Positions 9,507-22,700 of a DNA stretch of 64,000 bases are shown here, piece by piece. The DNA is from Flavobacteriia bacterium (GTDB taxonomy: Bacteria > Bacteroidota > Bacteroidia > Flavobacteriales_D > Crocinitomicaceae). The notes under the pieces were generated by a model. It ran no database searches. It saw nothing but the letters and a program-made list of their open reading frames with translations, and was not told the origin of the DNA. A program made the translations under genes and the position numbers. Where the stretch lies: the NCBI GenBank assembly GCA_947446925.1, contig CANFHU010000002.1, positions 124,001 to 188,000 of the forward strand. Direction: 5' to 3'. Every line of letters starts with the position of its first letter. Positions within the stretch are counted from its first letter, which is position 1.

Positions 9507-10214
9507 CTAACTGTTTTTAGATTCAAACCATTGCCATAATGCATCATTCGGTACAGGGGCAGTTACTTTAATTCTTTCTTTTGTTGTAGGGTGATCAAAT
9601 GCTAGATGTCTAGCATGTAAGTGTATCGAACCATCTGGGTTTGATCTTTTAGCACCATACTTTAAATCACCTTTGATAATACATTTTATATTAGAAAGTT
9701 GTGCTCTAATCTGATGGTGTCTACCTGTTTCTAAATTTATTTCTAATAAGTGGTATTTATCCGAAGAATTTAAGAGTTTGTAATGTAGAATTGCTTTTTT
9801 AGAACCATTTACTTCTTTGTTGTGGACGTACGATTTATTTTGTTTTTCGTTTTTAAGTAAAAAGTTTTCTAATCTTCCTTGTTTTTGTTCAGGTTTAGAT
9901 TCTACTACTGCCCAATATATTTTGTTTGTGTCGTGGATTTTAAACTGTTCGTTTAAGCGTGAAAGTGCCTTGCTTGTTTTTGCAAATACTACTGCACCAC
10001 TTGTCGGTCGATCTAGACGATGCACCACACCACAGAATACATTTCCAGGTTTGTCGTATTTGATTTTAAGGAATTCTTTTATTTTATCCGGCATGGTTGT
10101 ATCGCCTGTTTTATCCCCTTGCACAATATCGGAAGGCTTTTTATTTACAACAATCACATGGTTGTCTTCATAAAGTACCTCAATGTCTGGTATAACTGTG
10201 TTTCCTTGAATCAT
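9507..10214 (-). CDS. RluA-family pseudouridine synthase (no S4 domain)
   Basis: A 235-residue RNA pseudouridine synthase of the RluA/RluC/RluD family. The catalytic Asp sits in the hallmark HRLDRPTSG (about residues 66-74), followed by the family motifs in KIYWAVVE and ETGRHHQIRAQL. The N-terminal S4 RNA-binding domain of RluC/RluD is absent; the protein begins directly with VLYEDNHVIVVNKKP, as in many short Bacteroidetes members. It lies upstream of corA/patatin and downstream of panB on the same strand. The target RNA (rRNA or tRNA) cannot be told from sequence. Confidence 0.92.
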   Translation of the reverse strand: MIQGNTVIPDIEVLYEDNHVIVVNKKPSDIVQGDKTGDTTMPDKIKEFLKIKYDKPGNVFCGVVHRLDRPTSGAVVFAKTSKALSRLNEQFKIHDTNKIYWAVVESKPEQKQGRLENFLLKNEKQNKSYVHNKEVNGSKKAILHYKLLNSSDKYHLLEINLETGRHHQIRAQLSNIKCIIKGDLKYGAKRSNPDGSIHLHARHLAFDHPTTKERIKVTAPVPNDALWQWFESKNS

Positions 10215-10306
10215 TTTTAGTTAGAATAAAGATGAAAAGAAAAAAGAATAAAGAATCAAAAGTATACAGATCTTTTGTCTTTTATCTAATAGTCTTTTGT
10301 CTTTTG

Positions 10307-11122
10307 TTAATACTGTTCGTTTTCATTAGGGAAGTCGCCCGATTTCACATCCGAAATATATGCTTGAAATGAAGAGAACATTTGTTCATACAGGTTGTTG
10401 TATTTACGTAAAAAACGCGGGCTAAATTCATTGTTTATTCCTAACATGTCATGTACCACAAGTACTTGTCCATCGACCCCATTTCCAGCACCTATTCCGA
10501 TAATTGGAATGGAAACAGACTTGGCAACTTGTTCAGCTAATTTTGCAGGAATCTTTTCTAATACAATAGCAAAACATCCAGCTTCTTCTAATAATTTTGC
10601 GTCGTGTATCAATCTATTTGCTTCATCTTCTTCTTTAGCTCGAACTACATAAGTTCCAAATTTATAGATAGATTGAGGTGTTAACCCTAAGTGACCCATT
10701 ACCGGGATTCCAGCGGTTAAAATACGCTTAATTGATTCGATAATTTCCTCGCCACCTTCCATTTTTACGGAGTGACCACCGGTCTCTTTCATGATACGAA
10801 TTGCATTCGAAAGTGCTTCTTTGGAGTTACCTTGGTAGGAACCAAATGGCATGTCTACAACTACTAATGCACGTTCGACAGCACGAACAACAGATGCAGC
10901 ATGGTAAATCATTTGATCAAGTGTGATTGGTAATGTTGTTTCGTGACCAGCCATTACATTGGAAGCAGAATCGCCTACTAATATGACATCAATACCGGAG
11001 GCATCAATAATTCTAGCCATAGAGAAATCATATCCAGTGAGCATGGAAATTTTTTCACCACGGTTTTTCATTTCTTGAAGCACGTGGGTTGTTACTTTTT
11101 TAACGTCTTTGTGTACTGACAT
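10307..11122 (-). CDS. panB: 3-methyl-2-oxobutanoate hydroxymethyltransferase
   Basis: PanB (271 residues) adds a hydroxymethyl group from 5,10-methylenetetrahydrofolate to 2-oxoisovalerate, the first committed step of pantothenate synthesis. The TIM-barrel motifs are clear: [31 protein letters not shown] (metal and substrate site), MEGG, and [20 protein letters not shown] at the end. The length is normal. No other pan gene is adjacent. Its upstream region is filled by a three-hairpin intergenic repeat. Confidence 0.96.
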   Translation of the reverse strand: MSVHKDVKKVTTHVLQEMKNRGEKISMLTGYDFSMARIIDASGIDVILVGDSASNVMAGHETTLPITLDQMIYHAASVVRAVERALVVVDMPFGSYQGNSKEALSNAIRIMKETGGHSVKMEGGEEIIESIKRILTAGIPVMGHLGLTPQSIYKFGTYVVRAKEEDEANRLIHDAKLLEEAGCFAIVLEKIPAKLAEQVAKSVSIPIIGIGAGNGVDGQVLVVHDMLGINNEFSPRFLRKYNNLYEQMFSSFQAYISDVKSGDFPNENEQY

Positions 11123-11458
11123 GGGAGGTAATGATTCAATTGTTTAATGTGTAAATGTAACAATTTTCCACCTTTTTTGCATTGCCCAAAAAAGGTGGAG
11201 CCAAAAAAGTCTAGGCCTCTAGAATGTTTTAATTGAAAATTACGTTTCATTTCACTGTCTTCACCCAAACTCACAAACGCCTTTAGCTGATTTTAGAGTA
11301 AAATCAGAAGGCTGTGTTCAAACATGGGTTTGACTACGTTTCATTCCACTTATTTTCTACTTAAACATTCTAAATGGCCAATTTGTCGTTACATAAATTA
11401 AAATAAATCTCAAAAAATATTGTTTTTCATTTTCATGATTTTTTTGTAAATTAGTAGT
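11123..11458. other. Intergenic region holding repeat copy 1
   Basis: This 336-bp divergent gap between panB and the NlpC/P60 gene contains one full copy of the three-hairpin repeat (described separately) and A/T-rich flanks that presumably carry both promoters. I see no coding sequence; the short minus-strand frame at 11092-11274 is a by-product of the repeat and the panB start. Confidence 0.7.
11166..11384. repeat. Three-hairpin intergenic repeat, copy 1
   Basis: About 219 bp, matching 12945-13158 over its length and 25053-25121 over its last third. It folds into three hairpins. The first is CCACC-T6 ... A6-GGTGG (11168-11198). The second is CTGATTTTA-gag-TAAAATCAG, extended by GCCTT/AAGGC. 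The third is TCAAAC-atgg-GTTTGA. It ends at AATGGCCA. There is no coding potential. Confidence 0.85.
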
Positions 11459-12355
11459 ATGAGACATTCGCTAGGGATACGAATTATTGGCTTACTACTC
11501 TTGGTAATGTGCGTTTCGGCTACGTATGGACAGGATCGTGGTTTGAATAAATTAAGTTTATTGTATTCTCAGGGAAATTATCGTTTAACGTATTGGAATG
11601 CGGATAGGTTGGTGAATAATCCCGATTACGATACTTCATTAATTCCGCGTTATTATCGTGCAATTTCCTTGTTACGTTTGGAAAATAAGTTTTTGTTTAA
11701 GCGACGTAATCCTTCGCCTTGGGTTGAGGGTGGTAATTTATTGAAAGAACTTAAGTTGATACCAGAAAGTAAGTCACTTTTTAACCTTCATAAAGATGAG
11801 ATTTCTGCCTTACGTTTTTATTTGTTAGACGAATTAGAGAAATACAAAGTCAAGAAAAATAAGGAGTCCTACCGGAAATTAAAAGAGGTGCTTGTTGGAC
11901 TATTTGAAGGTTTACCCTATACTGATCAATGCAAAATCGTTTCCCCAAAAAAAACGGAGGTGGTACCAGCAGATCGGGAGTTGGTCGTCGAGATTGCGCA
12001 GCAGCATATTGGGGTGCCTTATGTGTTCGGTGGTTTTACACCAGAAGGTTTTGATTGTAGTGGGTTTACTTGTTTTGTGTTACAAAAAGCGAACTTACAA
12101 GTTGGTCGTAGCTCACGCGATCAATTTGCTACCTGTCGGAAAATTGAGAAAGATGAGGTTACCAAGGGAGATTTGGTGTTTTTTAATAGTGGTTCGGATG
12201 AAGTATCCCATGTAGGGATTATCATTTCCGAAAAAGGGGAGCCTTTGAAAATGATTCACGCCAGTACATCTAAGGGGGTGATTATTGCAGAGATTGAGAG
12301 TTCTGATTATTGGATGAAGAAGTTACATGGTTTTGGCACTTTTTTGAATAAATAG
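11459..12355 (+). CDS. NlpC/P60 (C40) cell-wall peptidase
   Basis: A secreted 298-residue protein with a signal peptide (residues 1-24, ending in TYGQ), a ~150-residue helical region of unknown function, and a C-terminal NlpC/P60 domain. The catalytic Cys is in FDCSGFT, the His in VSHVGII, and a third polar residue lies near MIHASTSKGV. The family cleaves gamma-D-Glu-diaminopimelate peptide bonds in peptidoglycan. It is followed after 6 bp by the tag gene, suggesting one transcript. Confidence 0.92.
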   Translation: MRHSLGIRIIGLLLLVMCVSATYGQDRGLNKLSLLYSQGNYRLTYWNADRLVNNPDYDTSLIPRYYRAISLLRLENKFLFKRRNPSPWVEGGNLLKELKLIPESKSLFNLHKDEISALRFYLLDELEKYKVKKNKESYRKLKEVLVGLFEGLPYTDQCKIVSPKKTEVVPADRELVVEIAQQHIGVPYVFGGFTPEGFDCSGFTCFVLQKANLQVGRSSRDQFATCRKIEKDEVTKGDLVFFNSGSDEVSHVGIIISEKGEPLKMIHASTSKGVIIAEIESSDYWMKKLHGFGTFLNK

Positions 12356-12361
12356 AATACT

Positions 12362-12934
12362 ATGAACCAACCAACCAAACCAACCTCCTATTGCGATGCT
12401 GTTTCTCGCATGGATGCAGATAATTTACACAAAATCTACCACGATACTGCGTACGGTTTTCCAATTTTAGATGACAACGAGTTGTTTGAGCGTTTGGTGT
12501 TGGAAATTAACCAAGCGGGTTTGAGTTGGAATACCATTTTGCAAAAGCAACAAAATTTCAAAATGGCTTATAGTCAGTTTGAATTACAAGTGGTTGCTAA
12601 TTATGGAGAGGAAGATGTGGCTCGTTTGTTACAAGATGCAGGAATAATTCGCAATCGTTTGAAAGTGCATGCAGCGATACATAATGCGCAAGTGATTATA
12701 GAACTTCAAAAGTCTTACGGTTCGTTTAGTGCTTGGTTGGACCATCATCATCCCTTGGTGTTGACGGATTGGATGAAGTTGTTTAAAAAGACCTTTAAAT
12801 TTACTGGAGGAGAGATAGTGAACGAATTCTTGATGAGTATTGGGTATTTGGATGGGAGTCATGTGGATGGTTGTCCGATTAGAGCGAAGGTGATTGCGGC
12901 AGGACCGCGGTTTTTGAATTTGAAGGAAAATTAA
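12362..12934 (+). CDS. tag: DNA-3-methyladenine glycosylase I
   Basis: A base-excision repair glycosylase (190 residues) that removes 3-methyladenine from DNA. The family's structural zinc site appears complete: Cys11 and His27 near the N terminus, His167 and Cys171 (SHVDGCP) near the C terminus. The substrate-pocket stretch ELFERLVLEINQAGLSW is also present. It follows the NlpC/P60 gene by 6 bp. It belongs to the helix-hairpin-helix superfamily Tag rather than AlkA. The second intergenic repeat copy follows it. Confidence 0.93.
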   Translation: MNQPTKPTSYCDAVSRMDADNLHKIYHDTAYGFPILDDNELFERLVLEINQAGLSWNTILQKQQNFKMAYSQFELQVVANYGEEDVARLLQDAGIIRNRLKVHAAIHNAQVIIELQKSYGSFSAWLDHHHPLVLTDWMKLFKKTFKFTGGEIVNEFLMSIGYLDGSHVDGCPIRAKVIAAGPRFLNLKEN

Positions 12935-12944
12935 TTTTTTTGAG

Positions 12945-13158
12945 TTTCCACCTTTTTGCATCGCCCAAAAAGGTGGAGCCAAAAAGTCTAGGCCTCAATT
13001 AAGAATATTTGAAAATTACGATTCATTTCACTGTCTTCCCCCAAACTCACATACGCCTTTAGCTGATTTTTAAATAAAAATCAGAAGGCTGAGTTCAAAC
13101 AAGGGGTTGACTACGTTTCATTTCTCTTATTTTCTACATATTCTTACTTAATGGCCAA
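12945..13158. repeat. Three-hairpin intergenic repeat, copy 2
   Basis: The second full copy of the element at 11166-11384, about 80-85% identical by eye. Stem lengths change in step: hairpin 1 here is CCACC-T5 ... A5-GGTGG (6 and 6 in copy 1), and hairpin 2 has 5 T and 5 A where copy 1 has 4 and 4. The third hairpin has one changed base (TCAAAC-aagg-GGTTGA). It lies between tag and the BaiN-family gene. Confidence 0.85.
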
Positions 13159-13223
13159 AACATACTTTCAGTTTTATTAATATATTTTTTTAGAAGCAAA
13201 TTTGATTTGACTATTTTTGTTGT

Positions 13224-14474
13224 ATGAGTTCAAGTCTAAACATTGCGGTTGTGGGGGGAGGAGCTGCGGGATTTTTTGCGGCGATTTCAGCGAAGGAACA
13301 CCATCCGAATGCACAAGTAATCATTTACGAAAAGTCGAATAAGGTATTAGCGAAAGTGAAGGTTTCCGGTGGTGGGAGATGTAATGTTACGCATGCTTGT
13401 TTTGATAATAAAGAACTTTCAAAATTTTATCCGAGAGGAACAAATCAACTACGCAAAGCATTTGAGCAATTTAATGCACAATCTACGATTGATTGGTTTA
13501 AGAAACGAGGAGTTACACTCGAGACCTTACCAGATAATTGTATTTTTCCAAAATCCAATAGTTCGCAAACGATTATTGATTGTTTTGAATTCGAAGCAAA
13601 ACGTTTAGGCGTTCGCGTTCAACAACAAACACCTATTAACGATATTCATTTTGAAAACGGACGTTTTGTTTTGAAATCGCTAGAGCAAGAAATTTTCGCG
13701 GATCGCGTGATTTATACAACAGGCGGCCAACCCAAGGTGGATTCGTTGCGTTGGGCCGAAAAGTTTGGACACACCATCGTTCAACCTGTACCATCGCTGT
13801 TTACGTTCAATATGCCAAATGAGCCCATACGTTCTTTGATGGGAATTGTCGTTGAACCAGCGTTAGTGCGCGTAGAAAAAACAAAATTGGAAGCAGATGG
13901 ACCTTTGTTGGTTACCCATTGGGGGATGAGTGGACCTGCAATCTTGAAATTATCTGCCTTTGGAGCGCGAATTTTAGCAGAAAATAATTACGATTTTGCT
14001 GTATTGGTTAATTGGTTGCATACCAAAAAGGAAGATGTATTGCGTCAGGACCTGGACCGAGTTAAAGAAACGAATGCAGATAAGAAAATCAGTAATTACA
14101 ATCCTTTTGGTTTATCAAGTCGATTGTGGGAGTATTTAGTGGAGAAATCCGCAATTTCCGTCGATGCACGTTGGAAAGAAGTTACTGGAAAAGCGTTTAA
14201 TAAATTAGTAAACACCTTGTTGAATGACCGTTACGAAGTTAAAGGTAAAACGACTTTTAAAGAAGAATTTGTTACTGCTGGCGGAATTTCATTGGATGGA
14301 GTCGATTTTAAAACCATGGAAAGTCGTCATCAACCTGGATTGTTCTTTGCTGGAGAAGTGTTGGATGTAGATGGTGTTACTGGAGGGTTTAATTTTCAGG
14401 CTGCATGGAGTACGGGGTGGATAGCGGGGAAGGTTCCTTCGAGAGCCTCAGGAACCGTGACGAGTGACGAGTGA
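13224..14474 (+). CDS. BaiN/YhiN (HI0933) family FAD flavoprotein
   Basis: A 416-residue NAD(P)/FAD-dependent oxidoreductase of the HI0933/YhiN family. The FAD-binding motif VVGGGAAGFFAAISA opens the protein, followed by the family signature VSGGGRCNVTHA. TTGGQPKVDS comes mid-protein and FFAGEVLDVDGVTGGFNFQ near the C terminus closes the FAD site. Some relatives reduce unsaturated bile-acid or dehydro substrates; the substrate here is unknown. The last ~14 codons and the stop lie inside a REP-like element (14432-14477), so the C-terminal tail is encoded by the repeat. Confidence 0.9.
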   Translation: MSSSLNIAVVGGGAAGFFAAISAKEHHPNAQVIIYEKSNKVLAKVKVSGGGRCNVTHACFDNKELSKFYPRGTNQLRKAFEQFNAQSTIDWFKKRGVTLETLPDNCIFPKSNSSQTIIDCFEFEAKRLGVRVQQQTPINDIHFENGRFVLKSLEQEIFADRVIYTTGGQPKVDSLRWAEKFGHTIVQPVPSLFTFNMPNEPIRSLMGIVVEPALVRVEKTKLEADGPLLVTHWGMSGPAILKLSAFGARILAENNYDFAVLVNWLHTKKEDVLRQDLDRVKETNADKKISNYNPFGLSSRLWEYLVEKSAISVDARWKEVTGKAFNKLVNTLLNDRYEVKGKTTFKEEFVTAGGISLDGVDFKTMESRHQPGLFFAGEVLDVDGVTGGFNFQAAWSTGWIAGKVPSRASGTVTSDE

Positions 14475-14477
14475 CGG
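14432..14477 (+). repeat. REP-like element with GTGACGA tail, encoding a gene end
   Basis: A hairpin (GGTTCCT ... AGGAACC, inner GAG-agc-CTC) is followed by GTGACGAGTGACGAGTGACG. A near-identical element in the opposite orientation is at 49052-49096, and related GAGTGACG tracts occur at 24504-24550 and 45585-45622. The BaiN-family stop codon is inside it. Confidence 0.8.
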
Positions 14478-14521
14478 ACTTTTGAGAGACGAGAGACGTA
14501 TTTGACTGAGGTAATAAGTAT

Positions 14522-15907
14522 TTATTTCACTAAGATTTTCAATTCACCAATAAGGCTGCTTTGTATTAGTAATTCGTTGTTCATTGGGTAGATGCCATCT
14601 ATAGCAATTGAAGATATAGTTGTTGCCATTTGAATATTTTTATCTAGTTCTCGATTGAGTTCTTTTTCAACCAACGTTTTATTGTTTTTTAAATCGTTTT
14701 TTAAGTCATAAATGGCTGCTTCGCGAATTTTATCGGTAATTAGGTTGTCGAATAGCCATGCAGTACTTTTTAATAATTTGTTTTTGGTGTCGATATCAAA
14801 CGTAAGATCCGGAAATGAAATCACTTGTTTTTCTTTGTCGAATGTTGGTGTACCTACTAAATAAAGTATACCACTTCGTTTTCCAGAGAAATGTACTTGG
14901 AAGGATAACTGTTTATTGGATGCACCTAAAATCTTTACAGAGTCCAAAATAATTTTTTCTTTTTTGAGTAGTATTTCTTTTCCGTTTATGTTTTTAGTCA
15001 ATAAATTGTTGATTGCCTGGTAACTTCCGTTAATATCTAAATGAATGGAGAAGCCACTATTTTTTTCTTTGTTATTACTTAGGTTTGGAAGTGGAGGTAT
15101 TGAAGAGTTTTTAGTTTCAAGAAATACTTTAGGGTAGGCATTGATAGAAACTATTAGATTTAATTTGTTTTTGGAGAATTCAGGGTTTGATATACTTAAC
15201 GAACTAGGATTTAGTGAAAAGTATCCCATATCTGCAATGGAGATTGGGGTATTTAATTGTTTCCAAATATTTGCAACTTGTTTCTTTACATCCGTATCTG
15301 CTATTTTTTTGTCGATGTCTTTAGTAATATCTTTTAAGGCTTTTGCCATTTCTTCTTCCAATTTTTTGGTAGCATCTACTTTAAAAACAGTGATTTGACA
15401 TTTGTCGATAGTTTCAATGTTTTTCACATCTGTTTTTGCTTGTAATTGGTAATTGCTTGCAATCGAAAGCACTGTAGATGTACTCACTTTGATTTTACGC
15501 ATCGGTTCGCCTACACCGCAACTTGCATAAATTCGTGGTGTTATGCAATGATCTTCGTCGGTGAACATACCCGTACATTTCGGGCAGTAATTCAATTTAA
15601 TTGCATATTTGCCTGAAAGTTCGAGTAGTAAGTTATTGTCTTTACCATCAAATTCTAAGGGATTTCGTTCCAATTTATACCAAAAACTTATTCCTTCACA
15701 TTGTTTTACTTCGTCTTCAAAGGTTTTGGGTGTTTGTTTTTCAGCCTCTTTGAGGTAGGAGGTAAGGTCAACCTGAATAGGAACATTTATCTCCGATTTA
15801 TCTTGCTTAACAACTGGTTCAACTGTTTGTATTGCAGGTGCATTTGGTTGAATCGTTCCACAACTGAATACGATGACAAGTAAAACAAACAGGATTAAAG
15901 TCTTCAT
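14522..15907 (-). CDS. DUF4403 lipoprotein
   Basis: A 461-residue protein of the DUF4403 family, found mainly in Bacteroidetes and related to lipid-binding tubular (BPI/TULIP-like) proteins by family description; function is unknown. I use the Met at 15907 because it starts a lipoprotein signal (MKTLILFVLLVIVFSC). An in-frame start at 15973 would add 22 charged residues ahead of the signal. A C.......C..CTGMF segment (about residues 105-145) may form disulfides. The C-terminal half has the long amphipathic strands expected of a lipid-binding barrel. Confidence 0.82.
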   Translation of the reverse strand: MKTLILFVLLVIVFSCGTIQPNAPAIQTVEPVVKQDKSEINVPIQVDLTSYLKEAEKQTPKTFEDEVKQCEGISFWYKLERNPLEFDGKDNNLLLELSGKYAIKLNYCPKCTGMFTDEDHCITPRIYASCGVGEPMRKIKVSTSTVLSIASNYQLQAKTDVKNIETIDKCQITVFKVDATKKLEEEMAKALKDITKDIDKKIADTDVKKQVANIWKQLNTPISIADMGYFSLNPSSLSISNPEFSKNKLNLIVSINAYPKVFLETKNSSIPPLPNLSNNKEKNSGFSIHLDINGSYQAINNLLTKNINGKEILLKKEKIILDSVKILGASNKQLSFQVHFSGKRSGILYLVGTPTFDKEKQVISFPDLTFDIDTKNKLLKSTAWLFDNLITDKIREAAIYDLKNDLKNNKTLVEKELNRELDKNIQMATTISSIAIDGIYPMNNELLIQSSLIGELKILVK

Positions 15908-15998
15908 TCGATATTTCAAGTCTTTGCGTCTTTCCTTGTTCACCTTAGCCTGTCGAAGGTTGAAGGGGGACAAGTGAGATGATATTTTATTTAATAAA

Positions 15999-16030
15999 AA
16001 AACTCCTCAATCAAGAGAAAGAGGAGTTTT
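15999..16030 (-). terminator. Intrinsic terminator of icd
   Basis: Perfect 10-bp stem AAAACTCCTC / GAGGAGTTTT with a 12-base loop, followed on the minus strand by a run of T. It lies 18 bp after the icd stop codon. Confidence 0.88.
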
Positions 16031-16047
16031 AATAGGTTTATATTAAT

Positions 16048-18273
<2,226 letters not shown>

Positions 18274-18515
18274 TTACTTAGAATTAAATTTAATCAATAA
18301 TTAAACGCTAAAAATGAGTCGTTTTTTTTAGTGTATCAAAGTTAATTTTTAAAATTCAAATAACAATATAGATTTTAGCAAAAGTTATGTGCTTGAATAA
18401 ATTGATTTAAAATGTTCCAATTTTTAGATGTATTGTAATTAACTAACTAGAATTGAGTTGAAGTAAAGGAAGTCAATGAAAAAAAACTTTAAATAAACGT
18501 TATATATTGAAGGGA

Positions 18516-18523
18516 TAAATTTG
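18516..18523 (+). promoter_or_regulatory. Candidate -7 promoter element of the porin gene
   Basis: TAAATTTG matches the Bacteroidetes -7 consensus TAnnTTTG exactly and lies 32 bp before the porin ATG. I see no good TTTG -33 box at the usual spacing, so the call rests on the -7 element alone. Confidence 0.5.
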
Positions 18524-18555
18524 TAATTTTAGCAACGAATCTTAAAAATTAAACC

Positions 18556-19767
18556 ATGAAATATATCCTGTTATTAACGCTATCTCTATTTACAGGGGAA
18601 TTTATTTTTGCGCAAACAACGCAAGTGGACTCGCTTCAAGATGCTGCGAATAATAAGGGAGTTTTTAAAATAAATGGGTATGTGGATGTTAATTATTTTG
18701 CGAACTTGAATAATCCACAAAATGGGAGTAACCTTGGTGCTTCCGGATTTGAACGCGGTTTCGATCAGAAATCAGGACAATTTCAAATCGGATTAGCACA
18801 AACAAAATTTTCGTATACACGCAAGAAAACAGAAGCAATCATTGATTTAGTTTTTGGTCCACATGCGGATTTAGGTAATTACGGGAATATTTTTGGTCCA
18901 TTAGGACCAACTACTTCACTTGCAATAAAACAAGCATATTTCAACTGGAAACCAACAGATAAACTTGTATTAACGGCAGGTCAATTTGGAACACATTTTG
19001 GGTATGAATATATTGATGCACCTTTAAATTTTCATTACACATTAAACAATTTATTTGTTAATGGTCCATTTTACCATACAGGAATCAAAGCTGCATATGC
19101 TATAAATGCCAAATTAAATTGTATGGTTGGCCTTGTTAATAATTGGGATAATTTATATGACAACAATAAATTCAAAACCATTATTAGTCAATTTTCCTAC
19201 ATTCCAAACGATAGAGTTTCTTTTTATTTAAATTATATAGGTGGAAATGAAGCGTCTCAATCAAAATTCAATGCAAAAGATTCGTTGAAATCGTTCAAAC
19301 AAGCATTGGATTTAGTTGCATCGTTTCAATTAACTCCAAAATTTAATGTTGGTTTCAATGGGGTGTTTGGTCAATTAGGTCAAACGATTGTGGATAAAAG
19401 AGTGCGCACTAATTGGGGTGGAGCATCTGTTTATTTACGTTATGCGTTTACGGATAAATTTAACCTAGGAACGCGTTTTGATTTTTTGGATAATACTCAA
19501 GGAGTTCAATATATCAAACATAGAGCATTCGCTGCAGATCCGACAGCAACTATTGGAACAAATGTATATAGTGGTACTCTAACAGGTATGATTAAGTTGG
19601 ATGAGGAACATTTAGTGATAAAACCAGAAATTCGTTTTGATCAGTATAAAAAAGTAGAATATTCAGGTAGTGATGCGGATAATATTCAGCAGTTTATGGA
19701 TAAAAATGGACATTACACAAAATCGTCTCAGGTAACTGTAGGAATTGCTGTAATTTATAAATATTGA
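18556..19767 (+). CDS. Outer-membrane porin (BBP2-like beta-barrel)
   Basis: A 403-residue protein with a signal peptide (residues 1-19, FIFAQ) and then alternating amphipathic strands to a C-terminal aromatic residue region (VGIAVIYKY), as in outer-membrane barrels. The sequence resembles the putative beta-barrel porin-2 family in Bacteroidetes ([14 protein letters not shown], the [25 protein letters not shown] region). It presumably forms a channel for small solutes; the substrate is unknown. The chemoreceptor gene begins 25 bp after its stop, so the two may share a transcript. Confidence 0.85.
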   Translation: MKYILLLTLSLFTGEFIFAQTTQVDSLQDAANNKGVFKINGYVDVNYFANLNNPQNGSNLGASGFERGFDQKSGQFQIGLAQTKFSYTRKKTEAIIDLVFGPHADLGNYGNIFGPLGPTTSLAIKQAYFNWKPTDKLVLTAGQFGTHFGYEYIDAPLNFHYTLNNLFVNGPFYHTGIKAAYAINAKLNCMVGLVNNWDNLYDNNKFKTIISQFSYIPNDRVSFYLNYIGGNEASQSKFNAKDSLKSFKQALDLVASFQLTPKFNVGFNGVFGQLGQTIVDKRVRTNWGGASVYLRYAFTDKFNLGTRFDFLDNTQGVQYIKHRAFAADPTATIGTNVYSGTLTGMIKLDEEHLVIKPEIRFDQYKKVEYSGSDADNIQQFMDKNGHYTKSSQVTVGIAVIYKY

Positions 19768-19792
19768 TAGATTAATCTTCAAATTACATACA

Positions 19793-22700
19793 ATGAACAA
19801 ATTAAAAAATATGACAATTAAACAAAAAATGTTACTTGTTTTATTGTCAACTCCATTCGTTTTGGCTTTAGTACTAACGTATTTTTCTGGTGTTAAGGTC
19901 GTTGAAGGATATAATAATCCGAAAGTTGCAATTTCTGAGCGAACTTCAAGCAATATCTTGGATAAAATAGATCGTAATTTTTACGAACGATTTGGGGATG
20001 TACAGGCATTTGCATATAATCGATTAGCGGTTGAATTGGTTCAAAGTGGAGGGAAAGATGTAAATGCTAAACAAGGTAGAATTACCCAAAATTTTTTCAA
20101 TACCATGACTTCTTATTATGTCTTGTATGATTTAATGATGGTAGTTGATTTAAATGGAAAGGTTTTAATGACAAATACGACCGATAAAAATGGTGCATCC
20201 ATTAATAGTTCTGTCGTTAGAAATAAAAATTATGCATCAGAGGATTGGTTTAAAGTTTGTACAAGTGTTTCAGGACCAGAGGGAGGTGCTTGGTATTCCG
20301 ATTTTACCAAAAATAAAGAAGTTGCTCAAATTTATAATTCTAAAGGGTATGGAATGGGGTTTGCAGCTCCGATTAAAAATGACGCTGGTCGTGTTATTGG
20401 TGTTTGGTATAATTTTGCGAATTGGGGAGAAGTTACACAAGGTATTCGAAAATCAACCAACGAAAAATTAATTAAGACGGAGCCATTGGCTTTGATTCTT
20501 ATTACAGATAAAGATAATCGCGTAATCGATGCGGATGATGAAGCTTTGATTGATCAATCTTACGCAATTGATACCGCAAAATTAAATGCTGGAGAAGTTT
20601 TACTTTCTAGTAATTCCAAAACATATAATTCGGAAGATTATATCAATGGTTGGTCGCATTCGGAAGGAGCGTATGTATATAAAGGAAAAAATTGGAATGC
20701 AGTTACCATGATACCAAAAACGAAACTTTCCATTGGTACTTTTTTCTCTAAAGATTTGATTGGATTAGTCATTCTTGTCCTTGTATTATTAGCTATTTCT
20801 ATCGTAGGGTCAAGTATTTTTGTGAAGTCTATTATAAGTAGAATTCAAAATGTAGACAATGTATTACAAAAAATGTCTAAAGGTGATATGACGGCATTTA
20901 ATGTGGATAAAGAGAGTAACGATGAATTAGGAAATGTGGTGCATTCTTTGGATAGTGCTATAAAATATATCGAACAACAAGCGGAATTTAAGAAACAACA
21001 AGAAGAAATAGTTAGAGCAGAAAACCAAGAAAAAGTAGATGCAATCAATCGCGAGAATCAAGCACGAATTGATTTGATGAATGAAATGTGTATCATTTCG
21101 GAGACGGATTTAAAAGGATATATCACGTATGTAAATGATAAACATTGTGAAGTTTCGCAATATTCACGAGAAGAACTGATAGGACAAAATCAAAATATTG
21201 TACGTCATCCAGACATGCAAAAATCTGTTTTTAAAGAGTTGTGGTCAACAGTTGGTAATGGACAAGTTTTCAGAGGTATTATTAAAAATAGAAAAAAAGA
21301 CGGTACTCCTTATTATGTAGACGGTGTTTTTGCTCCAGTGTTGGGGGCGAATGGTAAACCAATTAAATACATAGGAGTACGTTATGAAAATACGGATATA
21401 ACCATTGAAAAGCAAGCTGCGGAAGGTGTTGTGAACGCTATTGACGCTACGTATGCCTATGTGGAGTTCGATACATCGGGAAATCTTATAACAGCAAATG
21501 ATAACTTTTTACAAATAACAGAGTATTCTTTAGAGGAAATAAAAGGTAAAAATCATCGGATTTTTGTGGATAAAGCGGAGGTTAATTCCGTTGAATATGC
21601 AACCTTGTGGGAAGAAATAGGCTTGGGTATTTTACAAAACTCCTTGTATAAATATGTTTCAAAAACAGGGAAAACTATTTGGTTACAAGCTGCATTTTCA
21701 CCTGTTAAAGATGAAATGGGAAGAATTGTGAAAAACCTTATGATTGGTACAGATGTGACTCAAGCTACAATTGCCTCAGAAGCTACGCAAAAAGCTGCTG
21801 CAGAAGTTACTAGAGTATTGAAATCTATTGGAATAGGGGATTTATCTCAAAAATATTCGATTCATTCCATGGCTGAATTGAAAGAAATGGGGGATGCGTT
21901 GAATGTAACCATCGATTTGTTGAATACTCAAAAAATAGCTGAATTAGAAACGCAAAAAGCAGCGAAAGAAGTTAGTAGAGTAATAAGTGCTTTAGCAGCA
22001 GGTGATTTAACTCAGAAATATGCAATTCCATCTACTGGTGAGTTGAAAGAAATGGGGGACCTTTTAAATCAAACCATTGAAATTTTGAAAGATTTAATTA
22101 CCAATGTCATTAATAATGCAGCACACATTGCTTCCGCTAGTGTGGAAATGTCCTCTTCTGCGCAACAATTATCGGAAGGTGCAACTCTTCAAGCAAGTTC
22201 GGTGGAAGAGATTTCTTCTTCCATGGAAGAGATGACTGCCAACATTCAGCAAAATACAAGTAATTCCAGGCAAACAGAAAAAATTTCGTCTACTGCGGCG
22301 GTTGAAATTATCGAGAGTAAAGATACCGTGTTAGAGACTGAAAATTCGATGCGCTTAATTGCTTCTAAAATTTCGATTATTGGGGAGATTTCTAGACAAA
22401 CGAATCTATTAGCACTGAATGCAGCGGTAGAAGCGGCTAGAGCAGGTGAACACGGAAGAGGGTTCGCTGTGGTAGCGGCAGAAGTTCGTAAACTTGCTGA
22501 ACGTTCTCAAGTTGCAGCGACAGAGATTGATGAAGTTTCTGCGAAAAGTGTATCTATTGCTCAAAAATCCGGTAAGATGCTAAATGATGTAGTACCAAAT
22601 ATACAACGTACTTCGGATTTGGTGATGGAAATTACTGCTTCTAGTATTGAGCAAAGTTCAGGAGCGGAACAGATAAATAGTGCGATACAAAATCTAAATA

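Noticed and set aside
11092-11274. Minus-strand frame covering the panB start and part of the hairpin repeat
   Set aside because: It consists of repeat sequence and the panB leader, with no protein-like pattern.
13212-13219. TATTTTTG as the promoter of the BaiN-family gene
   Set aside because: It matches TAnnTTTG but ends 4 bp before the ATG, which would put the transcription start at or after the start codon, and no -33 box is spaced correctly.
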